64,000 nt of DNA from Hymenobacter puniceus (GCF_014333525.1 NZ_JACSCX010000005.1:306056-370055), one strand, 5' to 3'; shown: positions 23,877 through 32,702, numbered from the stretch's first letter. Notes: generated by a model not told the origin, from the sequence alone. Made by a program: numbers and translations.

Positions 23877-24362
23877 TTACTCCGGCGCGGCCGAGGTAGA
23901 GTAGCGGATAGTGCCGCCCAGCTGCTGCCCGACAGCCTGCAACTCTTCCCATTTGGTATTATCGCCCCCACGGCGGCGCACCCGTTTGTTGGATTCGGGG
24001 TTGCCGTCGTTCTGAAAAACCTCGTAGGCCCGCAGTATCAGCTTCTGGCCTTCCACCATGCCACTGATGCGCACCGCTGAGCGGCGCACCTGCAGCGCAT
24101 TCGTGGCCAGCGTCAGCAGCTCCGGGCTGCTGTGCTCGATGGCGTAGCCGCGCGCCACCAGCACCTGCGCCAGCCGCTGCCAGATTACCGCCGGCGCGTC
24201 AGTCAGCTCTATCACTATGGTATCGTGCTCTTTGGTGGCCGTGACTTCCAGCACCGACCCGCGGGCCGGGGCAGGCACGGGGGCAGGCACCATACGGACT
24301 TGAGCGTACGTCAGCGAAGGGGCACCGGTCAGCAGTAGCAGGCAGGATAGTTTTTTCAGCAT
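23877..24362 (-). CDS. Secreted hypothetical protein
   Basis: This 161-residue protein has a signal peptide (MLKKLSCLLLLTGAPSLTYA) and a Pro/Ala-rich start. A small domain follows, with IVIELTDAPAVIWQRLAQVL, a GYAIEHSSPELLTLATN pattern and ISGMVEGQKLILRAYEV. This resembles a periplasmic alpha/beta protein of about 120 residues. No catalytic motif is visible and I do not recognise the family. It is divergent from the endonuclease gene (131 nt between starts), so the two could share regulation. Confidence 0.75.
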   Translation of the reverse strand: MLKKLSCLLLLTGAPSLTYAQVRMVPAPVPAPARGSVLEVTATKEHDTIVIELTDAPAVIWQRLAQVLVARGYAIEHSSPELLTLATNALQVRRSAVRISGMVEGQKLILRAYEVFQNDGNPESNKRVRRRGGDNTKWEELQAVGQQLGGTIRYSTSAAPE

Positions 24363-24493
24363 CGGAAAGGAAATAAAAGGTTTAGTGTAGTTTTCAGACC
24401 AATTTCCGACAAGCAAAAACCCGCCGCCAGCCCTGGCTTTGGCGCGTGTCAAAATTCGCACCACTCTCCGTTCTTTCTTTGCCTTACCACGCT

Positions 24494-25942
24494 ATGCGCC
24501 TCTTCCCACTCCTTCTGCTCCCACTCCTGGCCTGCTCGCAGGCACCCGTCGAGAATAACCGCCCGCCGCTACCTGAAGGCCCACCCGCTATTCCGGTGGA
24601 ATCGGGCGGCCGCAGTGTGGCGCAGGCGGGCAGTGCTTTCCCCGAAACATTTGAGGCAGGTAGCAAGGGCGCCTACACGGCGGCAGCTGAGCCGTTGGGC
24701 ACGGGGCTCTGGTATTTCGAGGATGCGCTGATCGGTTCTTCAGAGCAGGACCACAAGCACGGCGAGCATGCTGCCCGCCTGCGCGGCAAAGGCCGGCTGC
24801 GCATGAGCTTCGATGCACCAGCCGGCGTGCGCACCATCCGGGTCAGCAGCGCGCTGTATGGGCAGGATCCTGCCGCCACCTGGGAGCTGTGGGGCAGCGT
24901 AGATGGCGGCCGCAGCTACCGCCGTATCGGGCAGCCGGTGCGCGTGCAAAGCCCGCGCCTGCTCAGCACTACGTTTCAGGCAGGAGCCACATCCACGCCG
25001 CTGCGCCTGGAAATCCGCAAAACTGACGGCGGTAGCGGCCGCCTCAACATCGACGACATTGCGCTGGAAGCGGCCAACGGTGCGGCCATCGGCGGTGGCA
25101 GCGTGGCTACCACTCCCCAGCCCAGCACTCCTGCGCCCACTGCTCCGCAACCCACCAACCCGAGCCAGGCTGTAGTGGTCGGCCGCGACGACAATATGGC
25201 GCTGGGCAACCCCAGCGGTGCTACCGCCGACGCCAACAATCCTACCAACTACCTGCTCACCAAGCCCCAGTTCACCATTGGCTACAATGCCCAGCGCGGT
25301 ACGCCCACCTGGGTGAGCTGGCACCTCAACCGCGCCTGGATGGGCTCGGCGCCGCGCCAGGACGATTTCCGGCCCGATCCGGCTTTGCCGCGGCAGTTCT
25401 ACGCCGTCACGCGCAACAGCTACACGGGTTCCGGCTTCGACAAAGGCCACAACTGCCCCAGCGCCGACCGCACCACCGACCTCGACGATAACTCGGCCAC
25501 CTTCCTGATGACCAACATGATTCCGCAGGCGGCCAACAACAACCAGCGCACCTGGGGCAACCTCGAGGAATGGACCCGCGCGCAGGTGCAGCGCGGCCAG
25601 GAAGTGTACGTGGTGATGGGCTGCTACGGCAAAGGCGGCACCGGCCTCAACGGCCTGAAAACCACCATCGACCAGGGCCGCGTAACGGTGCCGGCCCGCG
25701 TCTGGAAGCTGCTGGTGCTGCTGCCCGAAGGCGCCAACGACCTGCAGCGCATTGCCGCCGGCCAGGCCCGCATCCTCGCCATCGACACGCCCAACGACCA
25801 AGCCGTAAACCCAGACTGGAGCCGCTACCGCGTGAGCGTAGACGCCCTGGAAGCCGCCACCGGCCTCGACCTGCTCAGCAAGCTCCCGCTGGATGTCCAA
25901 ACGCGCCTGCAAGCTACCGTGGATATGGGCCCGGTGCGGTAG
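24494..25942 (+). CDS. NucA-like DNA/RNA non-specific endonuclease lipoprotein
   Basis: This 482-residue protein has a lipobox (LLPLLACSQ), a beta-sandwich-like domain (about 55-205, ending NIDDIALEA) and a Pro/Thr linker. A C-terminal NUC1/Endonuclease_NS domain (about 250-450) follows. The catalytic DRGH motif appears as GFDKGHNCPSADRT near residue 313, with the conserved Asn region TNMIPQAANNNQRTWGNLE behind it. It should cut DNA and RNA without sequence preference, using Mg, outside the cytoplasm. A NuiA-type inhibitor of this nuclease class is fused to a HIT protein 5 kb downstream. Confidence 0.9.
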   Translation: MRLFPLLLLPLLACSQAPVENNRPPLPEGPPAIPVESGGRSVAQAGSAFPETFEAGSKGAYTAAAEPLGTGLWYFEDALIGSSEQDHKHGEHAARLRGKGRLRMSFDAPAGVRTIRVSSALYGQDPAATWELWGSVDGGRSYRRIGQPVRVQSPRLLSTTFQAGATSTPLRLEIRKTDGGSGRLNIDDIALEAANGAAIGGGSVATTPQPSTPAPTAPQPTNPSQAVVVGRDDNMALGNPSGATADANNPTNYLLTKPQFTIGYNAQRGTPTWVSWHLNRAWMGSAPRQDDFRPDPALPRQFYAVTRNSYTGSGFDKGHNCPSADRTTDLDDNSATFLMTNMIPQAANNNQRTWGNLEEWTRAQVQRGQEVYVVMGCYGKGGTGLNGLKTTIDQGRVTVPARVWKLLVLLPEGANDLQRIAAGQARILAIDTPNDQAVNPDWSRYRVSVDALEAATGLDLLSKLPLDVQTRLQATVDMGPVR

Positions 25943-25984
25943 CACGCCGACTTGAACATCAGGCGTTTAATAAACAATCAAAAA

Positions 25985-26080
25985 AAACGTCATGCTGAGC
26001 TTGCCGAAGCATCTCTACCGCCAAACTAATTTCTGATTAGCCAGCGGTAGAGACGTTTCGGCAAGCTCAGCATGACGTTT
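25985..26080. repeat. Long palindromic element, family 1, copy B
   Basis: Arms of 37 bp at 25985-26021 and 26044-26080 match at 35 of 37 positions (core CATGCTGAGCTTGCCGAAGC) around a 22-nt loop ending CTGATTAG. The arms and the TGATTAGC loop motif are shared with copy A at 18971-19071. Confidence 0.92.
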
Positions 26081-26220
26081 AATATACAGCCCGGCCCTGC
26101 TTCTCACCTTGCTCTAGCATTCACCCAGGAACTAATAGCGCAGGGAAGTACTTTTCAGCCATCTTCCTGCTGATGGCCGGGACGCATTTTCGGTTCGTTC
26201 GCAACTTCCTGATTGAGTGG

Positions 26221-26228
26221 TATCTTTG
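26221..26228 (+). promoter_or_regulatory. -7 element TATCTTTG upstream of the MFS gene
   Basis: This is a perfect TAnnTTTG match. GTTC ends 20 nt upstream in the place of the -33 box, a weak match. The start codon is 135 nt downstream, implying a long leader. Confidence 0.5.
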
Positions 26229-26362
26229 TGGCGGCTGCACCTTGGTGCCGCTACTGCCTCCGACCTGCCTCTCCCGCCCATCATACCCTGCCGCCAGGGT
26301 GTAGTGGGCTTTTTTGTGGGCTGTTGCGGCCTTGTTGTCTGTTGATTCTTCTGCTTGTTTCT

Positions 26363-27535
26363 ATGCTTACGCTTCGCCTTCCGCTGGTTGTTTCCCGCCC
26401 GCCCCGCCAGATTTACCGGGCGGCCGTTGGGGTCTTGTTTTTCCTGATGGGCCTCACATTTGCCACCTGGGCGTCGCGCATTCCCACCATTCAGCAGCAA
26501 TTGGGTATTTCGGAAGCTCAGCTGGGGCTGCTGCTGCTGGCGGCGCCGGTGGGCTCCATGGCGTCGTTGCCGGTAGCGGGGTGGCTGGTGGCGCGGCTGG
26601 GCAGCCGCCGGGTGGTGCTGGGCGGCATTGTGGGCTACGCGCTGGGGTTGGTGGCGCTGGGGTTGGCGCAGTCGGTGCCGCTGCTGGTGGTGGGGCTGGT
26701 GCTGTTTGGCTTCGTATCCAACCTCTCCAACATTGCCGTGAATACTCAGGCCGTGGGCGTAGAGCAGCTGCACCGCAAGTCCATCATGGCTTCCTTTCAC
26801 GGGCTCTGGAGTCTGGCGGGCTTTGCCGGGGCGGCGCTGGGCACCCTCATGATTGGCCAGCGCGTGGCGCCGCTGCCGCATTTTGTGCTGGTGGCTGTGC
26901 TGGTAGTGGCGGGCGTGGCAGCGTGCAGCACCTCTATCCGCCCCCGCGACGCCAGCCTCAGCCCCGACGTGAAAGTGCCCCTGTTTGCACTCCCCGATAA
27001 GTCGCTGCTGCTGCTGGGGGTGCTGGCCTTCTGCTCCATGATCTGCGAGGGCGCCATGTTCGACTGGAGCGGGGTGTATTTCCGCAAGGTGGTGCACGCC
27101 GATGCTGCCTGGGTGGGTGCCGGCTACACGGCTTTCATGTGCACTATGGCTGGTGGCCGCTTCATTGCCGACGGCTTCGCGCACCGCTACGGGCTGCGCC
27201 GCACGCTGCAGCTAAGCGGCTTGCTGACGGCCGCCGGCTTACTACTGTCGGTGCTGCTGCCGACGCTGCCGACCGCTATTCTGGGCTTTCTGCTGGTAGG
27301 ATTCGGGGTGTCGTCGGTGGTACCGCTGGTGTATGGGGCGGCGGGCCGCTCCACCACCATGCCCGCCAGCGTGGCGCTGGCGGCTGTTTCCACGGTTGGG
27401 TTCCTGGGGTTTCTGTTTGGGCCGCCGCTGATTGGCATCGTGGCCGGCTTTACCAGTCTGCGGGTGTCGTTTTCCATCATTGCCGGCCTGGGGCTGTGCG
27501 TGGCTGTACTGGCCGGGCGCATCAAAACCGAGTAG
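26363..27535 (+). CDS. MFS transporter (YbjJ-like)
   Basis: This 390-residue protein of the major facilitator superfamily has 12 predicted helices. The first cytoplasmic loop has the family motif (GWLVARLGSRRVV, near residue 75), with FATWASRIPTIQQQLGIS before it. That start is typical of the YbjJ-like subgroup annotated as sugar or inner-membrane MFS transporters. The substrate is unknown. ATG at 26363 opens directly into the first basic segment and helix. A terminator follows the stop. Confidence 0.9.
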   Translation: MLTLRLPLVVSRPPRQIYRAAVGVLFFLMGLTFATWASRIPTIQQQLGISEAQLGLLLLAAPVGSMASLPVAGWLVARLGSRRVVLGGIVGYALGLVALGLAQSVPLLVVGLVLFGFVSNLSNIAVNTQAVGVEQLHRKSIMASFHGLWSLAGFAGAALGTLMIGQRVAPLPHFVLVAVLVVAGVAACSTSIRPRDASLSPDVKVPLFALPDKSLLLLGVLAFCSMICEGAMFDWSGVYFRKVVHADAAWVGAGYTAFMCTMAGGRFIADGFAHRYGLRRTLQLSGLLTAAGLLLSVLLPTLPTAILGFLLVGFGVSSVVPLVYGAAGRSTTMPASVALAAVSTVGFLGFLFGPPLIGIVAGFTSLRVSFSIIAGLGLCVAVLAGRIKTE

Positions 27536-27557
27536 CCTGCTGCTTGGCGCAGTAGAC

Positions 27558-27599
27558 AACGGTCATCGGGGGCAGCTTGCTCCGGATGACCGTTTTTTT
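27558..27599 (+). terminator. Terminator of the MFS gene
   Basis: ACGGTCATC and GATGACCGT pair around a GC-rich loop (about 35 nt in all) and TTTTTTT follows. It lies 24 nt past the MFS stop. Confidence 0.92.
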
Positions 27600-27637
27600 G
27601 TGGTATACTGTTTCCGTCATCACTCAGCTGCACTGCC

Positions 27638-28690
27638 ATGTCGCACTCCATCTACACTCCCCGGCAGCAATACGTGCTGCTGATTGCCTGCCTGCTGGTA
27701 CTGGCGGGGCTGGTGCTGTTCGGGCTGGGCAGCTACACCACCGGGCTATTTGGGGCAGGCATTCTGTACGTGGTGTTTCGGCCGTGGTGGGAGGCGCTGG
27801 TGCACCGGCGCAGCTGGAACCGGCCGCTGGTCAGCATCGGGCTGATTACGTTTGCGCTGGTGGTCATCATTCTGCCCTTCACGGCCCTGAGCATCATGCT
27901 CATCAACCGCCTGCGCTACTATGCCGTGCACACCGACACCACCCAACTCATGGCGGTGCTGCATGCGCTGGAACGCCGCGTCGGGGTCACGTTTACGGCC
28001 GAGCAGAACGTGCAGACGCTGGTACGGCAGGGTCTGGGGTGGCTGAGCCAGCGGCTGCCCTCATTGGCCAGCGGGCTGCTGCATTTCGCCATCATCATCG
28101 GCCTGATGCTGTTCACGCTCTACTTTATGTTTGTGCAGGAAGAAGGCTTTCTGCGCGGGCTGCGCCGCTACCTGCCCTTCCGCGACGCAACGCTGCAGGA
28201 GTTGGGCGAGGCTCTCCGCAACAACGTACACGCCAACGTGCTCGGCCAGGCCCTGATTTCGCTGGTGCAGGCCATCCTCACGGGGCTGCTGCTTTGGGTG
28301 TTTCAGGTACCCGATGCGCTGTTCTGGGGTATGGTGTCGTTTTTTCTGGCCTTCATTCCGGTGCTGGGCACGCCGCTGGTCTGGGTGCCGGCGGCGCTGT
28401 TCAAGCTGGCGCAGGGCCACACCGGCCAGGGCGCTGGTATTCTGCTGCTGGGCTTGGTGGTTGTGATGAACATCGACAACTTGCTGCGCATCGTGCTGGC
28501 CCGCCGCATCGGCAACATTCACCCGCTCATCACGCTGGTGGGCGTGATTCTGGGGGTGGAGATTTTCGGCATCCTTGGCCTCGTCATCGGGCCGCTGCTG
28601 CTGTCCTATTTCATGGTGCTGATGCGCGTATTTGAGCGCGAAAACCGCCACCGCCCCGCCCCTGATGACACGGCCATTCCCCAGCCCTAA
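27638..28690 (+). CDS. AI-2E family transporter
   Basis: This 350-residue membrane protein has about eight helices with the family layout: two N-terminal pairs, a soluble middle part (about 90-145), and a conserved C-terminal half. The C-terminal half includes FWGMVSFFLAFIPVLGTPLVW, then NIDNLLRIVLARRIGNIHP and LGVEIFGILGLVIGPLLLS. Members export autoinducer-2, act as Na/H antiporters or do neither; the sequence does not decide. Its stop lies 3 nt from the stop of the convergent M28 gene. Confidence 0.9.
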   Translation: MSHSIYTPRQQYVLLIACLLVLAGLVLFGLGSYTTGLFGAGILYVVFRPWWEALVHRRSWNRPLVSIGLITFALVVIILPFTALSIMLINRLRYYAVHTDTTQLMAVLHALERRVGVTFTAEQNVQTLVRQGLGWLSQRLPSLASGLLHFAIIIGLMLFTLYFMFVQEEGFLRGLRRYLPFRDATLQELGEALRNNVHANVLGQALISLVQAILTGLLLWVFQVPDALFWGMVSFFLAFIPVLGTPLVWVPAALFKLAQGHTGQGAGILLLGLVVVMNIDNLLRIVLARRIGNIHPLITLVGVILGVEIFGILGLVIGPLLLSYFMVLMRVFERENRHRPAPDDTAIPQP

Positions 28691-28693
28691 CCG

Positions 28694-30334
28694 CTACTTG
28701 CCAAACCGCTCCCCGAAGAAATTGCCCGGATTCCAGGTGGGCCGCTGCGGGTTGTTGGCCACCAGATAGCCCACCAGAAAATTCAGCTGGGCGTACGTCT
28801 TTCCCGCCTCGAAGTCGAACTGCCCGTTGATGTCGTCCTGAGGCTTGTGGTACGTGACGGCGCGCCACTTCTGCACCTGCTCGCTGAGGTTGTTGCGCCC
28901 GTCGGTGGTTTTGTTGCCGTATTTGATGTGCAGCGCCGGAATGCCCTGTGTCACGAAGCTGTACTGGTCGGAGCGGATAAAGCGGTTTTGGGCAGGCTCG
29001 GGGTCAGCTTCCACCGTAAGGCCCAGCGCCCGCGCCGCTGCCGCTACCGGCGCCGCCAGCGTGGAGTTCTCAGCGCCCAGCGCCACCACCGACAGCAGCG
29101 GCGCAATGATGGTGGGCATGTCGGTATTGACGTTGGCTACCAGCTGGTCGCGCGGTACGGTTGGGTTGCGGGCAAAGTATGCCGAGCCGAGCAGCCCCAG
29201 CTCCTCCCCTGTCACCACCGTCAGCAGCACCGAGCGTTTCGGTTGTTGCCGAGGCTTGAGCTGCTGATACACACCAGCAATTTCCAGCAGCGTCGCCACG
29301 CCGGTGGCGTTGTCGTGGGCGCCGTTGTAAATGGAGTCGCCGGCGACAGGTGTGCCCACGCCCAGGTGGTCGAGGTGGGCGGTGTGCACCACGTATTCCT
29401 GGCGCAGCTGCGGGTCGGCGCCCTCTATTTTACCTACCACGTTGTAGCTGGTTACATCCTGGTAGCGGGTGCGCTGGGTGATGGCAAGGCGCGGCAGCAG
29501 CGCCACCGGAGCCGGTTTACCGGCCCGCAGCGCCGCCATAGCCTGCGTGGTGTCGGTGGCGGCTCCGGCAAATAGCCGTTGCAGTGTAGCCGCGCTGATT
29601 GAACCCGCCACCTGAATCTGCGGCTGGAAGCTTCTGGATACCGCCACTTTTCCATCCGGCCCCAGCACACTTACCAGGCCTCTCGGCGGATCAGGCAGCT
29701 TTATTGTGGATTTGGGAGCGGCCAGCAGCACGCCTACGGCCCCGTGGCGGGCTGCCGTTTGCAGCACCGTAAGCAGGTCGGTGTTGTAGAGCCGCACGGC
29801 GTCGGGGAAGCGCGTGGGCTCCAGCCGTGTCAGTATCACCACCTTGCCGCGCGCATCAAGGCCGGCATAATCGTCATACCCCAGCTCGGGCGCACTGATG
29901 CCAAAACCGGCAAACACCAGCCCGGCTTCCACGGCCATTTCGCGCTGCTCGGGGTTGGGGTAGAGCGTAAAGTCGGCGCCAAAAGCCAGCGCACTGGCTG
30001 AGCCGGCCGGCGGCAGCAGACGCAGGGTGGCCCCGGCCTCCGTGATGGCGCGCCGCAGCTGCACAGTTTGCAGGAATGTACCGTTTTCGCCGGCCGGCTG
30101 CACGCCGCGCTGTTGTAGTTGCGCTACCACATAGTCAACGGCCATCTTGTAGCCCGGCGTGCCTGGCTGCCGTCCGCGCAGCTGGTCGTCGGCGAGAAAC
30201 TGCACGTGCGCCTTGAAGCCAGCCGGGCTGATGCTGCTTAGCGGTTTGCGGAGCGGTTTGGGTGGTTGCTGGGCAAGAGCCGCTAAGCTCGTCAGCGGTA
30301 TGCTAACACCAAATAAAATCTTCCAAAACATCAT
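28694..30334 (-). CDS. Secreted M28 family zinc peptidase
   Basis: This 546-residue protein has a signal peptide (ending LAALAQQ). The M28 aminopeptidase-like domain is split by a PA-like insert (about residues 110-280). The zinc ligands are visible: HTAHLDHLG near residue 315, the bridging Asp in YNGAHDNATGVA, the general base pair in TVVTGEELGLLGS, and a C-terminal His in VTYHKPQDD. It should remove N-terminal residues from peptides outside the cytoplasm. The next minus-strand gene upstream ends 2 nt before this start, so they are probably co-transcribed. Confidence 0.9.
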   Translation of the reverse strand: MMFWKILFGVSIPLTSLAALAQQPPKPLRKPLSSISPAGFKAHVQFLADDQLRGRQPGTPGYKMAVDYVVAQLQQRGVQPAGENGTFLQTVQLRRAITEAGATLRLLPPAGSASALAFGADFTLYPNPEQREMAVEAGLVFAGFGISAPELGYDDYAGLDARGKVVILTRLEPTRFPDAVRLYNTDLLTVLQTAARHGAVGVLLAAPKSTIKLPDPPRGLVSVLGPDGKVAVSRSFQPQIQVAGSISAATLQRLFAGAATDTTQAMAALRAGKPAPVALLPRLAITQRTRYQDVTSYNVVGKIEGADPQLRQEYVVHTAHLDHLGVGTPVAGDSIYNGAHDNATGVATLLEIAGVYQQLKPRQQPKRSVLLTVVTGEELGLLGSAYFARNPTVPRDQLVANVNTDMPTIIAPLLSVVALGAENSTLAAPVAAAARALGLTVEADPEPAQNRFIRSDQYSFVTQGIPALHIKYGNKTTDGRNNLSEQVQKWRAVTYHKPQDDINGQFDFEAGKTYAQLNFLVGYLVANNPQRPTWNPGNFFGERFGK

Positions 30335-30336
30335 AC

Positions 30337-30936
30337 TTATTCTCCCTTCCTGTAACGGGGCGAAACCCAGCCTTCCGGTACCCGGCGCGAGCCTTTACTG
30401 TCAAATGAAGTGTAGCTTTTGCCTTTCAGCTCCACATTGTTCTTAATGAAACCATGATAAACACAGGCAGTGTCCTGCGGTTGACTCAAGGTGAATTCAA
30501 TGGCTCTTACTTCCATTACCGAATCCCCATCCAGCACCGTCGGCACTTGGTAGGTAATACAGTCCAGCCAGCCGTTAGGGAAGTACTCGATGATGTAAGG
30601 AAACCGGCGGCCCTTTGTGTAATAGGCATCTGACTGCAACTCTCCGGCATTGGTAAGCCGCCTCCAATGGCCATACGGAATGTATGTGTGCTTCTTGCCG
30701 GGGCCAGGCTCCACACGCAACGGCCCTTCATCGTAGTTGGTGCGCCAGACCGTGCGATAGGCCTTATGGATCTTACCAACTGTGTCACCTTTGGCCAGTA
30801 TAGCTTTCTCCTGCTTGGTCAAATGACGGCGGTACTCGCCGTCCTGCCAGTTCTCGGGTAATTTGATGTGCTGAAGCGTAAGAATGGTAAACGCTACTAT
30901 AGCGGAGGTGATAATTCCGATTTTAAGCTCTTCCAT
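30337..30936 (-). CDS. Membrane-anchored hypothetical protein (AT-richer)
   Basis: This 199-residue protein has one N-terminal membrane helix (about 7-22) and a polar remainder. Repeated short strands such as YRTVWRTNYDEGPLRVEPG and FPYIIEYFPNGWLDCITYQV give a MORN-like feel, but no exact repeat is clear. No family is recognised. Base composition is visibly lower in GC than the neighbours, which suggests recent acquisition or weak selection. It ends 2 nt before the start of the M28 peptidase, so the two may be translated from one message. Confidence 0.65.
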   Translation of the reverse strand: MEELKIGIITSAIVAFTILTLQHIKLPENWQDGEYRRHLTKQEKAILAKGDTVGKIHKAYRTVWRTNYDEGPLRVEPGPGKKHTYIPYGHWRRLTNAGELQSDAYYTKGRRFPYIIEYFPNGWLDCITYQVPTVLDGDSVMEVRAIEFTLSQPQDTACVYHGFIKNNVELKGKSYTSFDSKGSRRVPEGWVSPRYRKGE

Positions 30937-30987
30937 ATCAACTAGTTGTCATATATAGCTAAGTCAATGTATTTCCTTAGAACGGCA

Positions 30988-31023
30988 GGCCGTAACGCGC
31001 ATTGGGTAGTTCGCGCTACGGCC
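30988..31023. repeat. Altered GCGC/TTCGCGCTAC palindrome (family 2)
   Basis: GGCCGTAACGCG (30988-30999) and CGCGCTACGGCC (31012-31023) pair with one mismatch. The right side contains GTAGTTCGCGCTAC, half of the family-2 palindrome. Confidence 0.55.
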
Positions 31024-31080
31024 CGACGATTCTTGAGGCAAGCTGCCGCTCAACAGCAGTCAACTGCTCTACTTAATACA

Positions 31081-31944
31081 TTAGGTTTCCGTCAGCACGG
31101 TTTTGAAGCCGGCCAACTTCCCGCTGGCGGTGCGGCCCAGAGCGTAGGCCTGTACCTGCGGGCCGGTGCCCACGCGGTACACTTTCACGTCCTGCAGCTC
31201 CTGCTTCAGATACATCTGCAGCGCCTTGAAGCGGTTGGCCTGGGCCGGGTCGCCGAGCACGCCGTCGTCGGCGGTGTGGTTGCGCAGGAATAGGGTCAGT
31301 TCCTGGGTTTCCACTTTGCTGCCCGCTTCGGCCCCTATAGCCTGCAGCAGGGCCGCATCGGTTAGCGTCCCGGCGGGTGCGTCGTAACTCACCGGTTCCA
31401 GCGCCGCATCCGACTCACTCATAAACACCAGCCCTTTCGTGAGCTGCTGCAGCGGTGCCGTGCTGCTGTCGGTGGCCTCGGTTTCGCGGCCGGCTTTGGT
31501 GTCTGCAGATGCGACACTGGCGGCACTAGCGGCGCGGCTGCCCTCGGCGCCGGGCACCTGCGCAGCAATGGCCGCGGCCAGCTCCTGCATGCGGTTTTCG
31601 GCCACCTTGATTTTGGGGTTGGCGAAGTTCATATCCGACACCTTGTTCATCGGAATCAGGTGAATGTGCGCGTGCGGCACTTCCAGCCCGATGACGGCCA
31701 CCCCAATCCGCTTGCACGGCACGGCGGCCTGCACGCCCTTGGCTACGCGCTGCGCAAACCGGTGCAACGCCGCCAGCTCGTCGGCCGGCATGTCGAAGAT
31801 GTAGTCGATTTCGCGCTTCGGAATTACCAGCGTGTGGCCTTCCACCAGCGGCGTGATGTCGAGAAACGCCAGATGCTGGTCGTCCTCGGCTACTTTATAC
31901 GCAGGCAGCTCGCCCGACACAATACGCGAAAAAATGGAGGCCAT
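31081..31944 (-). CDS. HIT hydrolase fused to a NuiA-type nuclease inhibitor
   Basis: This 287-residue two-domain protein has an N-terminal HIT domain (about 1-115), with the catalytic HAHIHLIP histidine triad in the HINT-like arrangement, for nucleotidyl transfer or hydrolysis. A low-complexity Ala/Ser/Thr linker (about 130-165) follows. The C-terminal domain (about 165-287) matches Anabaena NuiA: GLVFMSESD, a middle RFKALQMYLKQEL, VKVYRVG, and the end LAGFKTVLTET. In NuiA a glutamate in MSES and the C-terminal threonine enter the active site of NucA; both are kept here (Glu177 and the last residue). ATG at 31944 begins MASIFSRIVSGELPAYKV, standard for HIT proteins. Confidence 0.9.
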   Translation of the reverse strand: MASIFSRIVSGELPAYKVAEDDQHLAFLDITPLVEGHTLVIPKREIDYIFDMPADELAALHRFAQRVAKGVQAAVPCKRIGVAVIGLEVPHAHIHLIPMNKVSDMNFANPKIKVAENRMQELAAAIAAQVPGAEGSRAASAASVASADTKAGRETEATDSSTAPLQQLTKGLVFMSESDAALEPVSYDAPAGTLTDAALLQAIGAEAGSKVETQELTLFLRNHTADDGVLGDPAQANRFKALQMYLKQELQDVKVYRVGTGPQVQAYALGRTASGKLAGFKTVLTET

Positions 31945-31950
31945 CAGGAA

Positions 31951-32153
31951 TAGGTGATGAGGTGACAGGTGATGAAGTGATGAGGTAACAGGTGACACGT
32001 CACAGGTGAAAGGGGCCTGACTGCGGTGCGTTGGGTAGCCCCAAAGTAAGGCAAAAAGCCAGACGGCGAAGCAAGGTGCTTCGCCGTCTGGCTTTTTACG
32101 GGTTGGTGTCGGGGCGGTTTACCTGTGACGTGCCACGGCTCCCTTCATCACCC
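31951..32153. repeat. Word-repeat tracts around the greA terminator (GTGATGAGGTAAC type)
   Basis: The tract at 31951-32011 repeats GGTGATGAGGTGAC, GGTGATGAAGTGA and TGATGAGGTAAC, and ends GTGACACGTCACAGGTG. A partly inverted tract (GTTTACCTGTGACGTGCCAC) lies at 32117-32136. They flank the greA terminator. The first tract begins 6 nt upstream of the HIT-NuiA start on the minus strand. Confidence 0.65.
32053..32097. terminator. Terminator of greA (21-bp perfect stem)
   Basis: AAAAAGCCAGACGGCGAAGC (and one more A) pairs perfectly with its inverse around AGG. The A- and T-runs make it bidirectional. It separates greA from the HIT-NuiA gene. Confidence 0.95.
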
Positions 32154-32627
32154 TTACCGGCTGATTTCCAGAATTTCGAACTGCAGCTTGCCAGCAGGCA
32201 CGGTAATCTCGGCCTTGTCGCCGGCCGATTTGCCCAGCAAGCCTTTGCCGATGGGCGACTTCACGGAGATTTTGCCGGCCGCCAGATTGGCTTCTTCCTC
32301 GGCTACCAGCGTGTAGTCGAGCACCATATTATTTTTCAGATTTTTGAGCTTCACCTTGCTCATAATGAGCACCTTGGTGAGATCAAGACCGGCTTCATCG
32401 AGGATGCGGGCATTGCCAACCACCTCTTCAAGCTTCGATATTTTCAGTTCCAGCAGCCCCTGCGCTTCCTTGGCGGCGTCGTACTCCGCATTTTCGCTCA
32501 GGTCGCCTTTGTCGCGGGCTTCACGCAGCGCTTCGGCCGCTTCGGCCCGGCCGCGGATTTTAAGGTCCTGCAGTTCGTCCTTGAGTTTTTGCAGGCCTTC
32601 GGCGGTATAATAGTTGATGGTGGCCAT
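32154..32627 (-). CDS. greA: Transcription elongation factor GreA
   Basis: This 157-residue GreA rescues backtracked RNA polymerase by stimulating transcript cleavage. The N-terminal coiled coil (about 1-75) has RGRAEAAEALREARDKGDLS and the acidic tip NAEYDAAKEAQ, carrying the catalytic acidic pair at the DLSENAEYD turn. The C-terminal FKBP-like domain ends ISVKSPIGKGLLGKSAGD. Length and motifs are fully typical. The gene has its own terminator and a -7 element (TATATTTG) 75 nt upstream. Confidence 0.97.
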   Translation of the reverse strand: MATINYYTAEGLQKLKDELQDLKIRGRAEAAEALREARDKGDLSENAEYDAAKEAQGLLELKISKLEEVVGNARILDEAGLDLTKVLIMSKVKLKNLKNNMVLDYTLVAEEEANLAAGKISVKSPIGKGLLGKSAGDKAEITVPAGKLQFEILEISR

Positions 32628-32648
32628 GGGAAGGTGATGGGTAAGCTA

Positions 32649-32687
32649 AAAAACAAGGAGAACGGCCGGCACTGCCGACCGTTCTCC
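32649..32687 (-). terminator. Terminator of the 2-hydroxyacid dehydrogenase gene
   Basis: GGAGAACGG and CCGTTCTCC form a perfect stem around an inner CGGCA/TGCCG pairing. On the minus strand TTGTTTTTT follows. It lies between the dehydrogenase stop and greA. Confidence 0.88.
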
Positions 32688-32702
32688 AACACGGGTTCCT
32701 GA

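Larger units (their letters stand above)
25943..26362. other. 420-nt intergenic region: palindromic element and MFS promoter
   Basis: The left part holds palindromic element copy B. The right part holds the candidate promoter of the MFS gene and a leader of about 130 nt that contains a short CCCTGCCGCCAGGG hairpin and a TTTTTT run near 26315. I see no gene in it. Confidence 0.6.
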
